DNA from: Chinchilla lanigera
Taxonomy: Eukaryota; Chordata; Mammalia; Rodentia; Chinchillidae
NCBI RefSeq assembly: GCF_000276665.1
Contig: NW_004955423.1
Location: 6,085,547-6,149,546 of the forward strand
Direction: 5' to 3'
Length of the DNA stretch: 64,000 nt
The notes under the pieces are model-generated. The model was given only the letters and a program-made list of their open reading frames with translations. It searched no databases and was not told where the DNA came from. Below are positions 10,900 to 21,599 of this stretch, piece after piece. Positions within the stretch are counted from its first letter, which is position 1; every line of letters starts with the position of its first letter. Position numbers and translations under genes: made by a program.

Positions 10900-12350
10900 A
10901 TTTTAGAACTGAAAGTGTCCTTGGTAGTCTTCTAAAACATTACAGTAAGCAATGTAGCAGAATAGGAAACAAAATACAAACATTTCAAATATCCCTGGTG
11001 ATCTTTGCGAGAACTGGTAACAGTCTATTCTGAGAGATTCCCCCTCTCTGATATGGTGTGGTAACACCATGTTAAAATTACTTGTTTGTGTGTCTCTCTA
11101 GCTCACAAAGGGAGAGGGAAGGGTCTTCGTCTTGCCAGAACTCAGAACAATATCTGGCACATGCTCAGAATGTAATGAATATTTGCTAAATTAAATTATA
11201 CTTTGCACATTTATGACAAAAGGTCAGAGGATCCCCACTATAAACCCTATTCATAGACATATCAAGTGTACTGTAAATTTGGTGAAATTTGGTTTTGTTT
11301 AGCCAATGATTCAAGCAATATTTTAGTGTACTAGTAAATTTTTGCTCTTACTTACTGAACGCACTGCTTGCCTGTAAAGAGGAGACAGGCATGTACAATG
11401 TGGATCTTCCTTTGAGGAACTTATTCTATCTAACAAAACTTAGTGTGGGGAGCTATGATGAAGTGACAAGAAATAAAGTTGAACCATAAAAAGCTATAGT
11501 TCTATCTTGATTAATAAATACAGTCGAAATGTACTTTCTTCAAAACAAAACATTCCTGGGGCAGAAATAGAAGCATTTAGCTTGCGGACCACATTAAGTT
11601 TTCTCTGCATGTCTTCTTTTTGTAGCTGTGTGGCTGAAATTACACAGGATTGTTAGATACATATGTTGACTGCTGCATGCCAGTGTGAATGAGTCTTACC
11701 TTCACAGATGATTGCATTCTATGATTTAAATTTTAAGCTTTAATTAATGAAAAGTTTAAGGTTTAATTAATGAAAAGCTATTAAAAGAGCTTCAGGAACT
11801 AGCAAAAAGGTGGAGACATTTACATAAATGCATATCCATTTCTGTCTGGCTACCTGTTTATTTATCAGCCATCTACGTTTGGATTTGGAAGATCGTGAGG
11901 CCACTAGGATTCCACCCATAATCTCTCCCAGGACAGCACTCGTCCTCCTCCTGGGGGAGGACTTGGGTCTTTCAGTTGAAAGCCTGATCAGGGATCTTCT
12001 TGGGGAAGGGAGGGGCACTCTGTGTCCATCACCAGCTCTCTCAGGGGCTTGCATTTGGTGTTTTTTGATCCCAGACATATCAGTCTTCTGGAACTGCCTT
12101 TTTTTTTTTTTTTCTTCACTATTTTGCTTTCCCTTTCTGTTGTAGCCTAAATGCATATCAAATACAATCAGTAACTCTCCTAATCTTAACCAAATTATTC
12201 TATCCCTTTTTTGACCTAGAGCACACATTTTATGTTCCCTAATCATCTTATCATTCTTCTAGGTCAGTGCATTTTGCACAAAAGCCCCCACCTATTTGAC
12301 ATTTTTGGAATGTACATTGATATCTCTTGTATTAATTTCCATCTCAGAAA
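10900..12350. other. Gene-free stretch, includes a 159-codon chance ORF on the minus strand
   Basis: The longest reading frame of the window (minus strand, 11767-12246) lies here. Its translation is rich in lysine where it crosses a T15-like run (12101-12115) and has no recognisable domain. I treat it as non-coding. A plus-strand 105-codon frame (11828-12145) overlaps the same DNA. The segment 11340-11480 may be an old dispersed repeat. A near-duplicate pair of short AT segments ('taattaatgaaaag') occurs at about 11740-11775. Confidence 0.5.
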
Positions 12351-12359
12351 TTCATTAAA

Positions 12360-13840
12360 TTACATGCAAATATTAACTGAAAAGACACAGTCTCACCCTC
12401 AGGTGTCGTAGATCTGGGAAATAAGTTTTAACAAAGAAGTGTGTTATCAAATTAAAATTGCCCTGCATTAGTGGAGGAATTAATAATGTAGTGATAAGAG
12501 CTAATTGTGTGGCACACATCCTCAGTGTTTCCGGGATGCTGGGAAGCAGTGTTCAGTCAGGGTTCGCATAATACCTGCAGGACGCTAGCTGAACTATTCT
12601 CATGCAAGGGTTTTGAAGAATGGAGAGGACCCAGTTATGGCCAAATCACAATCATTGCAGCATCATAGGTGTGATTGTTGTTAATAATAGTTTCTCAAAT
12701 GTTGCTCCTGATTTGGAATAGGATTGAGGGTAGGAATTGATACTTTTAGATTCAGTGGGGTTTCATCACCGAGTGTGGGTAGATTGTCTCCTCATCTACA
12801 CATTCAATCAGGCATGAATTCGGAGCACACTTGAATTACATCTTAAGTAGATATAATGAATATACCAATTATATTCTTTTTTATAAAGTAAATTAATACA
12901 GATTTAGTATTTTTATTAAAGTGCTTTTTTTTGATAAAGGGAGTTCAGTCAACTAAAACTTTCTTTTTCAGAGAGCTCTACTTTGCATAAAGCAGCTACG
13001 TCATAAGAGGGAAAAAATAAAAAAAGAAAAGATGGGAAGGAGAGCACTAGCCACAGTTTGGGAGAGAAATCCAGGGAGTGAAACGAAGGACGTATGAAGA
13101 ACAGTCAATATCCAGCAACAGCAGCAAAACAGTTTCAATTTTCTGGATTATTAATTCAAATTCACACGCACATGCCAGTTAAAATTAAAGGCCTCTTTTT
13201 ACTGCACTAGTTTAAATTAAAGATTATATTCTGCTCCACAAGTCTGAATTAAATAGCTTATTTTGCACACCAAGCTCTCATTTTAAAGCTAATAAAGAAA
13301 AGACATAGCATGTACGTGCAAGCTCGAGACAGGAAGGGTCTAAATTACTACACCTGTTTCACTTGGGAGCTACTTTATTAGTGTTACAAAACTTGGCTTT
13401 CAATTTGGCACTCAGAAGCACATTTAGAACAAGCATTTCTTTGTTTTGACAGAGAAGCCATGGTAAATGAATGACGTTTGAGCTAGGTGTGAAATGTGAA
13501 GGTACAAAATTAACTGGTAAGGTAATTACTGTTCTAATTCTGCATAAACAAGCATTTTGAAAATCATTAATAGTTCAGGGAAATAATGTTAGTGATTAAA
13601 TAAGGTGGCTTGCATCACTGAGCACATCTAAGCTCCTTTAATTACATTTGAAAGCAAGGGAAAGCAGCTAATTAAAATTAGCACAAGGTTCCTGAATGAC
13701 CAGCACCGCATTGTTGCTCTAACCTGTATAATTGTGTGTTTATTAATATGTCTTCATTTTCCCTCTCGAGCATTTAACAAAATTATTTAAAATAACTAAT
13801 AACCTTTAAGGAGTAAATGTGACTGAATCCAGTTATCAGA
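12360..13840. promoter_or_regulatory. Candidate conserved non-coding block (enhancer-like)
   Basis: Nearly 1.5 kb with no repeat I can recognise, flanked by repeat-bearing DNA. It is dense in homeodomain-type ATTA/TAAT cores. One is a 16-bp dyad 'gctaattaaaattagc' at 13667-13682, with seven-base arms around AA. The composition resembles developmental enhancers in gene deserts. Conservation itself cannot be seen from one sequence, so this is inference. Confidence 0.35.
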
Positions 13841-14149
13841 ATGAATACTGCAGGCCTTGCTCGGTCCCACCATCAACCCCCCATCTCAATGTCCATTAAC
13901 GCTGGTGGGAGTTCTGTGATTGCAACCCAGAGGGGCAATGTCTTCTGCTTTGTGCTTTTGCAGGGTGGGCATCTGAGGCCCTGTTTGAATACTGTTGCCT
14001 TTATGGGATCGTGGTTTGACTCTACATTGTCCCTTTAAGGGAAAAATAAATGTAATTTGGACCCAAATATCTCACTGGTTGACTTTCCACTTCAATCATT
14101 CTTTCACTCATTCATTCGTGTATGCCTTTGATTTGTTAATTTGTTCATA

Positions 14150-14590
14150 AGTATGATTCCTTTAACAACTGTTTATCAAGCTTTTAGCACCATTCCTGGG
14201 ACTATAGAGAAGCAAAAGGTATGTTCCTGGACAGGACTAGCAATGTAAGTTATGAGGCTCAGTGCAAAATAAAACTGCAACATGTCGTGTGCAACAGGTA
14301 TTAAGGACATCATCGCAGCTACAGGGGGGCATTCAACCAAGCGTGAGGCCCTTGAGAGTGTGGGCACACACTTTGCACCCGTGAAGTCGAACTTAACAAG
14401 CTTACCAACCTGTAAGGATAACACATATGCAAACAAGGACAAGACAATTCGCCTCCTGTGCACACTGGTGGGAATATAGGCAGAGAGGATTGTGCAACCT
14501 CCCGAAAAGGTTCACGCTTGTACTGGGTCATACTGATGAGGATAAGTACTCCCACCGGGGAGTTTAATAGTCCGGCCTCAAACCACAAGC
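14150..14590. repeat. Ancient repeat, possibly DNA-transposon-derived
   Basis: The part 14237-14395 follows the phrase order of a common old mammalian repeat ('ctcagtgcaaaataaaact', 'gggcattcaaccaagcgtga', 'ggcccttgagagtgtgggca', 'gcacccgtgaagtcgaac'). The family name is not certain to me. The remaining part to 14590 is relatively G+C-rich and contains a small hairpin (ACTCCC/GGGAGT near 14547-14562). Overlapping short reading frames on both strands are not genes. Confidence 0.4.
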
Positions 14591-14709
14591 TTGGAAAAAA
14601 GGATAAGTTGAATGTATTTATCTAGATCTAGGAATTTAATAAAACAGTTTAAAAATGCGTTGGCTACTGAACAAATGAAATGCAACTTATTACCTCTTAT
14701 GAGGTTTCT

Positions 14710-14955
14710 ATCACTAATGTTTCTTGAGTGTTTGTTGTGTGCCAGGCACTGCTCTAAATACCTTATGAGAATGATTTTACGTAGGGTCCAGCAACTCTGT
14801 GAGGTAGTACACTCATTTCTCCCATTGTGCACACTATTATTTTGAGCAAGAAAATGTAAGTGATTTGCCCAAGGAACTAAATGACAGAACTGGTATTTGA
14901 ACTCAGCAGTCTGACCTGAGATCCTGTGTTTTTAATCACGATGCTAAAAGATGGT
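14710..14955 (-). repeat. MIR SINE, nearly full length
   Basis: The plus strand shows the antisense MIR order: 'tgtgccaggcactgctctaa', 'caactctgtgaggtagtaca', 'gatttgcccaaggaactaaa', 'ggtatttgaactcagcagtc'. It spans most of the MIR consensus, from the 3' tail to the B-box side. Confidence 0.85.
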
Positions 14956-15615
14956 GAAGGGCAGGGATGATTTGTCTGGCGTGGTTCCCTTTTTCTGCAT
15001 TTTGATCTGTGTGTGATGGGCCGACTTGGATCATCTGAGGGTCTGAAATGGTTGTTGCCTGTCAATCAAATAATTTTGGACATATGTGACGCAGAAGGAA
15101 ACATATCAATTATCTTTCTATTTAGGCAAAATAATCATTGTGCTAGTGTTTGAATCGGAATCTATATATCACGTAGGAATTCTACTAGTGTCTTTGTCAG
15201 AACCTTTCCTGTGAAGTGGCCCAGTGGACACAGTACTACTATCTGGTCTAACAGCTCTTGTGCAGACCCAATGGTCCTCACGCGTCTTCTGCTCACAAAA
15301 GGCCTAACCCCCAGCACTGGCACATCTGAGAGAAAGGCTATAGAAAATCCAAAAGATTCTTTTGTGTCTCTGAGTTGAGAATTTTGGGTACACATAAAAT
15401 TTACATACAGTAGTGAAATGATGAGAAGATCTCTCTAGCCTCTACAAATTTCTTTCTGAAGAGGAATGGTTACAAGACTTGATATAGTCTGAGGTCTCAC
15501 ATGGAGCTTGGCCTATAATAATAAACTTTGCTTCATGCTTTTGAGAACATATATCCACACGATTGCTCTAAATGAGATTTTTAAAAGAAAGTCTTTCATT
15601 ATCTTCAGTATTTTT

Positions 15616-16834
15616 TTTTATTTTAAAGAGAGTAGTAAGTGAGAAACAAAGACATAGAACAGTAGCAGCATACCAGTATCACAAACATAAACAAATCAAA
15701 GCAAAAACATTCAAAGTGATACAGGGTCTCAAGACAAAATAATACAAATCAACCGTGGTTGTTACATTGCATATCGCTATCCTCAACTACATTGCTCAGA
15801 TTACCAGATGTAAGAATGAAAGATTGCTCAAATCATTATAGGGAATAAGAAAATAATTCTTTGATAAAACAGTAGAGATAACACAGAGTTTCACTAGAGA
15901 AGATGGTAGGAGTTCACCATTGTAATTCCATTGCATATTGTTACCTTCAAATCAGTTGTTCAGACCCCAGACACAAGCATGCACAATCGATCACAGCATA
16001 AAATATTGTAATCATTAACTGTTCATTTCAATACACCATCAGACATCAGCCACAGTTATCGCAGCTATTCATACATATATTAATCTTTTGCGTTTCTTCT
16101 TTCTTCTTTCCCTCATCCCAGTTGTTCCTTCCTTTGAGCAATTTCTTTCTCTTTCCTATCATCTATGGTATGTTTTGAGTTTTACCTAGTCTTTCAGGTT
16201 CCTACACCAAGGAGACAATATGATGTTTACCCATCTGGGTCTGATTTAGTTCACTTATGAGTATGGTCTCTATTTGCATCCATTTACCTACAAAAGCCTC
16301 GAGATTATCTTTTTTAATAGCTGAGTAATACTCCATTGTATAAAAATATCACATCTTTTTAATGCATTCCTCAGTGGATGGGCATCTGTATTGTTTCCAA
16401 GATTTAGCTATAACAAATTGGGCCACTATAAACATGGGTGCACGTATACCTCTGTGGTATGATGCCTTTAATGGGGAATAGCTGGGTTAAATGGGATTTC
16501 CAATCCTAGTTTTGGGAGGAATCTCCAAATTGATTTCCACAGTGGTTTCACCAATCTACACTCCCACCAGCAATGGAGTAGGGTTCCTTTCTCCCCACAG
16601 CCTCTCCAGCATTTGTTATGGGTTGATTTCTTGATGATAACCATTCTTTCTGGGGTGAGATGGGATCTCAGTGTTTTAATTTACATTTCTCAAATGACCA
16701 ATGACATTGAACATTTTTCCATGTGTTTATTTACATTAGTATCTCTTCATTAGAGAAGTGTGCATTCATCTCAGATGCCCATTTTTGGAGTGAGTCTTTG
16801 AATTTGGGGGACCTGATTTTTTCAATTCTTCATT
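15616..16834 (-). mobile_element. 5'-truncated L1 LINE, antisense, with target-site duplication
   Basis: The plus strand begins with a T run (the poly-A tail in antisense). It then has about 590 bp of 3' untranslated region and the end of ORF2 (16202-16834). The flanking 13-bp copies 'cttcagtattttt' at 15603-15615 and 16835-16847 are identical and define the insertion. The 3' UTR contains a diverged tandem duplication of about 164 bp (see findings). The polypyrimidine segment 16090-16150 is the antisense of the usual L1 polypurine tract. Length is about 1.2 kb of an expected 6-7 kb. Confidence 0.92.
16202..16834 (-). pseudogene. L1 ORF2 C-terminal remnant
   Basis: On the minus strand the sequence follows the last part of L1 ORF2, past the reverse transcriptase, to the stop codon at about 16202. 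It includes a 'gcatctgagatgaatgcaca' segment near its start and a 'caatggagtattactcagct' segment near its end. An in-frame stop occurs early (after the NEEILM-like residues), and a small deletion near 16690 shifts the frame. The 5' truncation removed the endonuclease and most of the reverse transcriptase, so it encodes nothing functional. Confidence 0.85.
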
Positions 16835-16874
16835 CTTCAGTATTTTTAATACTGTATAAGAAAACTCTACATTT

Positions 16875-16980
16875 TCATTCTAATTTCTTTTCATTCCTTG
16901 CTTCCTTTTTCTCTTGCTTCCTGCTTCCTTTCCTTCCTTTATTCTTTCCACTTTTTTCTCTTCACTTTCATTTTCTTTTA
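16875..16980. repeat. Polypyrimidine tract
   Basis: CTTCC/CTTTC-rich stretch with few purines. The 129-codon plus-strand frame that crosses it (16723-17112) is an artefact of this composition and of the antisense L1. Confidence 0.8.
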
Positions 16981-17509
16981 GATTATATTGAATGTGGAGA
17001 GAGTCAGCCAAATATTACAAGCAGTCAACGAATTTTATTTTTGAATCATCCCTCTTTAACCAGTCACACTTTGCTTTTTTTTTTCCCTGTAGCTCTACCT
17101 GACCATGGTTGACTCAGGCAACCAACTCGCTTGACAGTTTTTGTTGATATGGCTATGTGTTACTATCATGAGCAGTAATTCAACAGGATAAATCAAAGGT
17201 ATTGTGGATAACTGAAGCATTTGATATATCTCTCCATGATGCTTAATCCTGTTGTAGTTGAATTTCATTTTTCTGTGTCAATTAAAACTTAGCTCAAATA
17301 TTATAGCTGTATCATTTTATATTGAAGGTTTTGTAGGCAGTGGGACTGAAAGACCCTGGAACTATACCATGTCTATCTTTCCCTCTAATTTCCTGAATTT
17401 TCCAAACAAATTATAAAAAATAAAAAAGTGTTTTTAATCTAGCCTACTTAGAAGTCTTTAGCTATTTTTTCAATTGAAAATTATACCATCTTTTCTACCA
17501 CTATTAAAA

Positions 17510-17592
17510 ATAAAGAAAAAAAAGAAATTAAAGAAAATGCAAAGAAAAGAGATAGAGAAAGAAAGAAAAGAGAGAAAGAAAGAAGAAAGAAA
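17510..17592. repeat. GAAA-rich purine repeat
   Basis: Irregular GAAA and GAGA units on the plus strand. The minus-strand reading frame of 78 codons here is a composition artefact. Confidence 0.85.
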
Positions 17593-17926
17593 ATGTTAAG
17601 CCACAGAAAGTCATAAAATTTTTAAATGGAAGAGGAATCAGGAATATAGAAGCTTTTAAGTTAAATAAAACACTAAAAGTACCACTGATAATTGCAGTAA
17701 GTTCTATTTTTGTGCAGTGTCTTGTTTTAAACCTATTGCTCAGGTTTCTAACCCCATTCCTCATTTATTTTGTTAATTTTGCGGACTTGTACGCTGAAGT
17801 TCTCCAGTAGTTGATGTGAGCATTAAATGTGTGTATCATTTACATCACTTCCCTCACTCACTGAATGTTGGTTGTTTCTCTGCCATCCTTTCCTCTTAAC
17901 TGTAAGGTTCTATTTGTTTGTTTTCA

Positions 17927-18240
17927 CTAGTACTTGTTTTGGGTACATATTCAATACATTAGTTGTGGCACGTTGATACATGTACCTATTTGCAGTTCTT
18001 CTGAAGATATACTTTCAAAGGTATTCATATCTTTCCACTTGTTGATTCCAACCTTTCTATTTATTCTTCTTTCTCCCTGACCTCTCCGTCACTTGACACT
18101 GTGGAAAATTCTCTTTTTTTGAAAGATCCTTTCACCATGACTTCCACAATGCTCCTGTGCCCTCTTCTGTCTCCTACCTCTCTGACTATTCTCCTCTCTC
18201 ATATTCATGAACTGCATTCTTTTCCAACTCCTTGAGTACA
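17927..18240 (-). mobile_element. Possible L1 3'-UTR fragment (antisense), diverged
   Basis: The plus strand reads 'actagtacttgttttgggta' and then 'tattcaatacattagttgtg', followed by a pyrimidine-rich part. This resembles in layout the L1 3' ends at 7.0 and 10.1 kb. The copy is diverged and the call is tentative. Confidence 0.35.
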
Positions 18241-18894
18241 AGCCATATGTCAAAGTTCAGTTCTACACAGCTTTGCACTTTAGAACAGCTGCCTTAATCA
18301 CACTGGAGGGTTCAGGTGTACTTTTTAGAGGGATAGTCACGGCTTTGTGTCACTTCTAGTTTGCAGTCACTTGTGGGATTATTAAGTTCTTAGTAGAGTG
18401 TTTGCTATGTTAGCAAAAAACTTGTGGCAAGTCCTCCATCCCCAACATCTTTCAGTATTTGGAATGGAGAAAGCATTGAAAAGTTTTTGTCACATGGATA
18501 GTTAAATGAATTAATAAGTGAACAGCTTCTGTATTTCCAACTTGTTATTTCTATGATACCCTGGCCCCAGGTCTTCAGTTGTCCACAGAATACCTATACT
18601 TAAAAGTCAAATGAAGCTGACCATTTTCAAAATAAAAATTATTATCAATCCCTTAAACCAGATCTTTAGTTAGCACCTGAACTCGTCAATGATTCTATTA
18701 CTATTTTTTAGCTATGACATTCTAAAATATTAAAGTCACTCTTGGTCACTTTTGACTCATTTTTGTGTATCTGGCAACACACTAAGTGACTTGTACATAA
18801 TACATTTAGTTCCTACGTATACACTAATGTATGCATACATACCATCTTGTTATATATGTTATATATATCTATGCTAGTAGTTTCCTTTCATTTT

Positions 18895-19026
18895 AGTCTT
18901 TTTACTTTTCAGAGGCAGGATCTTGCTATATTGTTCAGTCTGACCCTAAATTCCTGAGCGTAAGCAGGTCTCCTGTCTGAGCTTCCCAAGTAGCTGAGAC
19001 TAGGGGCGGTGCACCACTGTGCCAGA
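18895..19026 (-). mobile_element. B1-family SINE (7SL-derived), diverged
   Basis: The plus strand shows B1 in antisense: 'ggcaggatcttgctatattg', 'ttcctgagcgtaagcaggtc', 'gagcttcccaagtagctgag', 'gcaccactgtgcc'. It may be the B1 half of a B1-dID element, but I see no ID-like half. Confidence 0.75.
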
Positions 19027-19381
19027 GAGCATTCCTCACTAGCACTGAGAAAAGTGATGCACAGAGAAACTAATTCTCATTGAATTGACAAGACTTCTAA
19101 GTAGTGGACCTGGCATTTAAGCCCAAGTATGTATATTACATGTCATACCCAGTACTCTGAATCAGTTTTCATTTTAATTTGTATTTATCCCTTAGAACTC
19201 TTTGCTTTTTGTTGTCCCCACCCAATCCATTTTATCATCCCCTTGATCCTGCTCCATTGTAGATTTCCCAGAAACTTTTTCCTTATTTTATTTCTCCCAC
19301 TTTTACAATGAAGAAGCATACTACATAGTACTTTCTATTTTATAGCTTTCTCTAGCTCTCCAGTATCTCTAAAACAGGATC

Positions 19382-19794
19382 TGCTATAGCTTATATCTAG
19401 ATGTCCCCCCAAAGCCACATGCACTCATAGATGGGGCTATTAGGAGTGACTGCATTACGAGTGTGTGACTGGATTAGTCCATCGGTTGGTTTAGTGTATT
19501 TCTGGAGGTGGGTGATGGACTAACTGAAGAGGGAAAACCCAGTCTTGGTGTGGGTGGCACCAACCAATAGGCATGTAGCCTGGATATAATAAAAAAAGAA
19601 AGAAATATGCAGGCTCTCTGCCTCCCAGGTGCCACGTCATGAATTCTGTCTCCTCTGCCGTGCCTTGCTGCCTTTCCTTGGAACCAGCTGACACACACTG
19701 AAACCCTACAAACTGTGAGCTAATATAAACTTTTCCTTCTTTTACTTGTGGGCATTGAGTATTTTGTCCCAGCAACAAGAAAGTGACTAAGACA
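19382..19794 (+). mobile_element. Solo LTR, MaLR-like, TG...CA ends and 5-bp target-site duplication
   Basis: It starts 'tgctatagcttatatctaga', has a 'gtccccccaaagcc' segment, and ends near a 'gagctaatataaactttt' polyadenylation region and 'gtgactaagaca'. The 5-bp flanks 'ggatc' (19377-19381 and 19795-19799) are identical, as expected for LTR retrotransposon integration. It is non-coding, and no internal retroviral region is present next to it. Two related copies lie at 20827 and 45395. Confidence 0.85.
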
Positions 19795-19974
19795 GGATCC
19801 ATGATCTAAATTTATGGTCCACTATAACCTAATCCCTGATAAATCGTGAATCCTATCCCAAACATAGCCCTAAATATATGATATTTTTTTGCCAAATAAA
19901 TTTACTTATATCCCCTATTACTTAGTCTGCTTTGCCATTGCTATATTTTGCATGCATAATTCACTTCTTGTTTT

Positions 19975-20265
19975 TTGAGTAAATGTCAAATTCTAAGTCC
20001 AAATCACCTGTTAACTTCCCTATGAAGCCTTTCCTAATTTCACCAACTGACCACCATATTTCCCAAACTTCAAGTGTCTATAATACTCTCCTGATGTTTG
20101 TTTACTAAGATGCCTTGATGAATGAGTAAAGATATTATTTTATTTGTACAGTTTTCAAATGCACCTATAATATTACTAAAGTCAGTCACATCTTATGCAA
20201 GTTTGTATTTGTAGCACTTAACATAGGCCTGAGATATAGATATTTAGTGAATGTTTTTGCTGACT
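19975..20265 (+). repeat. L2/CR1-type LINE 3' fragment
   Basis: It carries the phrase order 'aacttccctatgaagccttt', 'cctaatttcacc', 'tttgtagcacttaacatagg' and 'gatatttagtgaatgttttt', which is typical of the sense 3' end of old L2-type LINEs. Confidence 0.6.
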
Positions 20266-20826
20266 ATAAATATTTTCTTGGTTACAATTCAGTTAAAATT
20301 CTCTAAATACTTGCATATTTTATTACATTTGTCTTAAAATTACTCTATTTTATGTAGAATAGGAGTGCAATTTTCTTTTAATAAAACAATGTAAATCATT
20401 GCTGAGCATGTATTTTATATGTCAAGTGCTGTGTCAAGCTTTGAGAATACAGAGACTAATCAGATATCATTTCACAAAGCCTCTTGATAGGAAATGGAGA
20501 AGTTCAACCGACTATAATGCACTGAGAAACATGTTCACAGCATGATCGTGTTCTGAGAAGAGAAAAGTACTACTGCTCCCTAGGAAGATGTGACGGAAGG
20601 AGGGAAGCTTTTGAGTTGGGCACTGCAAAATGAGTAAGACTATCTATTGAAGAACAGAAGGAAGAGTATCACAGATAAAGGAAACACCATGATCAAAGGC
20701 TTCGGAGTAATGAAGGTGTTTGAATGTTTAGGGATTAGTTAGCAGCACAGGTCGGGCAGAACTGGAGCAGCTGGGGAAGGAGATGGGTGCTTGCAGCCAG
20801 ACTGAATAGGGTCTTGAATACTTTTT

Positions 20827-21212
20827 TGATCTGTTTCTAGACATACCCCCAAAGGCTCCTGCTCTCCTAGGGGGGCTTTTTGGAGGTGATTGGAATATGG
20901 GGCATGATACTCATCAGTGGATTGGTCTACTGATGGGTATAGCCAAATGCGATGCTGGGAGGTGAAGCCTGGATAGAGGAGGTGGGTCCCTGGGGGCATG
21001 GTCTGGAAAGCTCTATCTCCCTCTCTTCTCCCTTGATCATCATGCATGGAGTTCCTTCTCCTCTGCCCAGTCCCTCTGCCATGCTCCTCTGCCTCAGAGC
21101 CAGCTAACTATGGACTAAAACGTTTACAAACTGTGAGCCAAAATAAACCTTTCCTCTTCTAAAGTGTGGGTGTTAGATATTGTGTCTCAATGACTAGAAA
21201 GTAACTAAGACT
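20827..21212 (+). mobile_element. Solo LTR, MaLR-like (second copy)
   Basis: It aligns in order with the LTR at 19382: 'tgatctgtttctagacatac', 'ccccaaaggctcctgctctc', 'ggaggtgggtccctgggggc', 'tgtgagccaaaataaacctt' (polyadenylation signal) and 'gtaactaagact'. The terminal CA is mutated and no clear 5-bp duplication is seen. A 102-codon minus-strand frame here is not a gene. Confidence 0.8.
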
Positions 21213-21313
21213 GATACCATGTAAAGGGTTATGATTTTACCCGACGGGAAGCTGTCAAAGGTTTAAAAGCTAGAAAAGGCATAACTAGAATGATGCTCAT
21301 GAAACTAATTCTC

Positions 21314-21432
21314 GGGGCTGGGGATTTAGCTCAGAGGAACAGCGCCTGCCTGGCAAGCGCGAGGTCGTGAGTTTGATTCCCAGTACAGGAAAAAGAAAAC
21401 AAAAGCCACAACAACAACAACAAAAAGAAAGA
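21314..21432 (+). mobile_element. ID SINE with target-site duplication
   Basis: The head reads 'ggggctggggatttagctca' and 'gtcgtgagtttgattcccag', then a tail of A-rich and CAA units (21390-21425). Short flanks 'taattctc' at 21306-21313 and 21433-21440 match and extend imperfectly upstream. The B box has one T-for-C change. Confidence 0.93.
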
Positions 21433-21599
21433 TAATTCTCAATGTGATGATGGTTTCATGTGGGAGACTGGGAAAAGGGAATCCAGCTTCAGTCAGTTTT
21501 AAGTTAGTTAGGGCAATAAATGTTGAAGTTTGAATTAGGGACAGAATGGTGGGATGGATGCCAAACACATTTAAAACATAGCCTACTCAGATTCCAAAG

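Larger units (their letters stand above)
20400..21560. repeat. Ancient repeat split by a solo LTR and an ID SINE
   Basis: Old repeat sequence runs from about 20400 to 20826 and contains 'caagtgctgtgtcaagcttt' and 'caccatgatcaaaggcttcg'. It resumes at 21213 with 'gggttatgattttacccgac' and again after 21432. The intervening LTR and ID must therefore have inserted later. The family is the same unresolved one as at 40.9 kb. Confidence 0.55.

Noticed and set aside
11767..12246. Longest open reading frame (159 codons, minus strand) as a gene
   Set aside because: It crosses a homopolymer run that gives a lysine stretch, has no recognisable domain, and overlaps a frame of similar quality on the other strand.
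13280..13340. Small nuclear RNA or Y RNA copies
   Set aside because: I looked across the window for the conserved starts of U6, 7SK, 5S and Y RNAs and saw none; this site was only a weak partial resemblance.
14525..14575. Hammerhead ribozyme core (CTGATGAG near 14533)
   Set aside because: The required GAAA after stem II is missing, and the flanking stems do not form.
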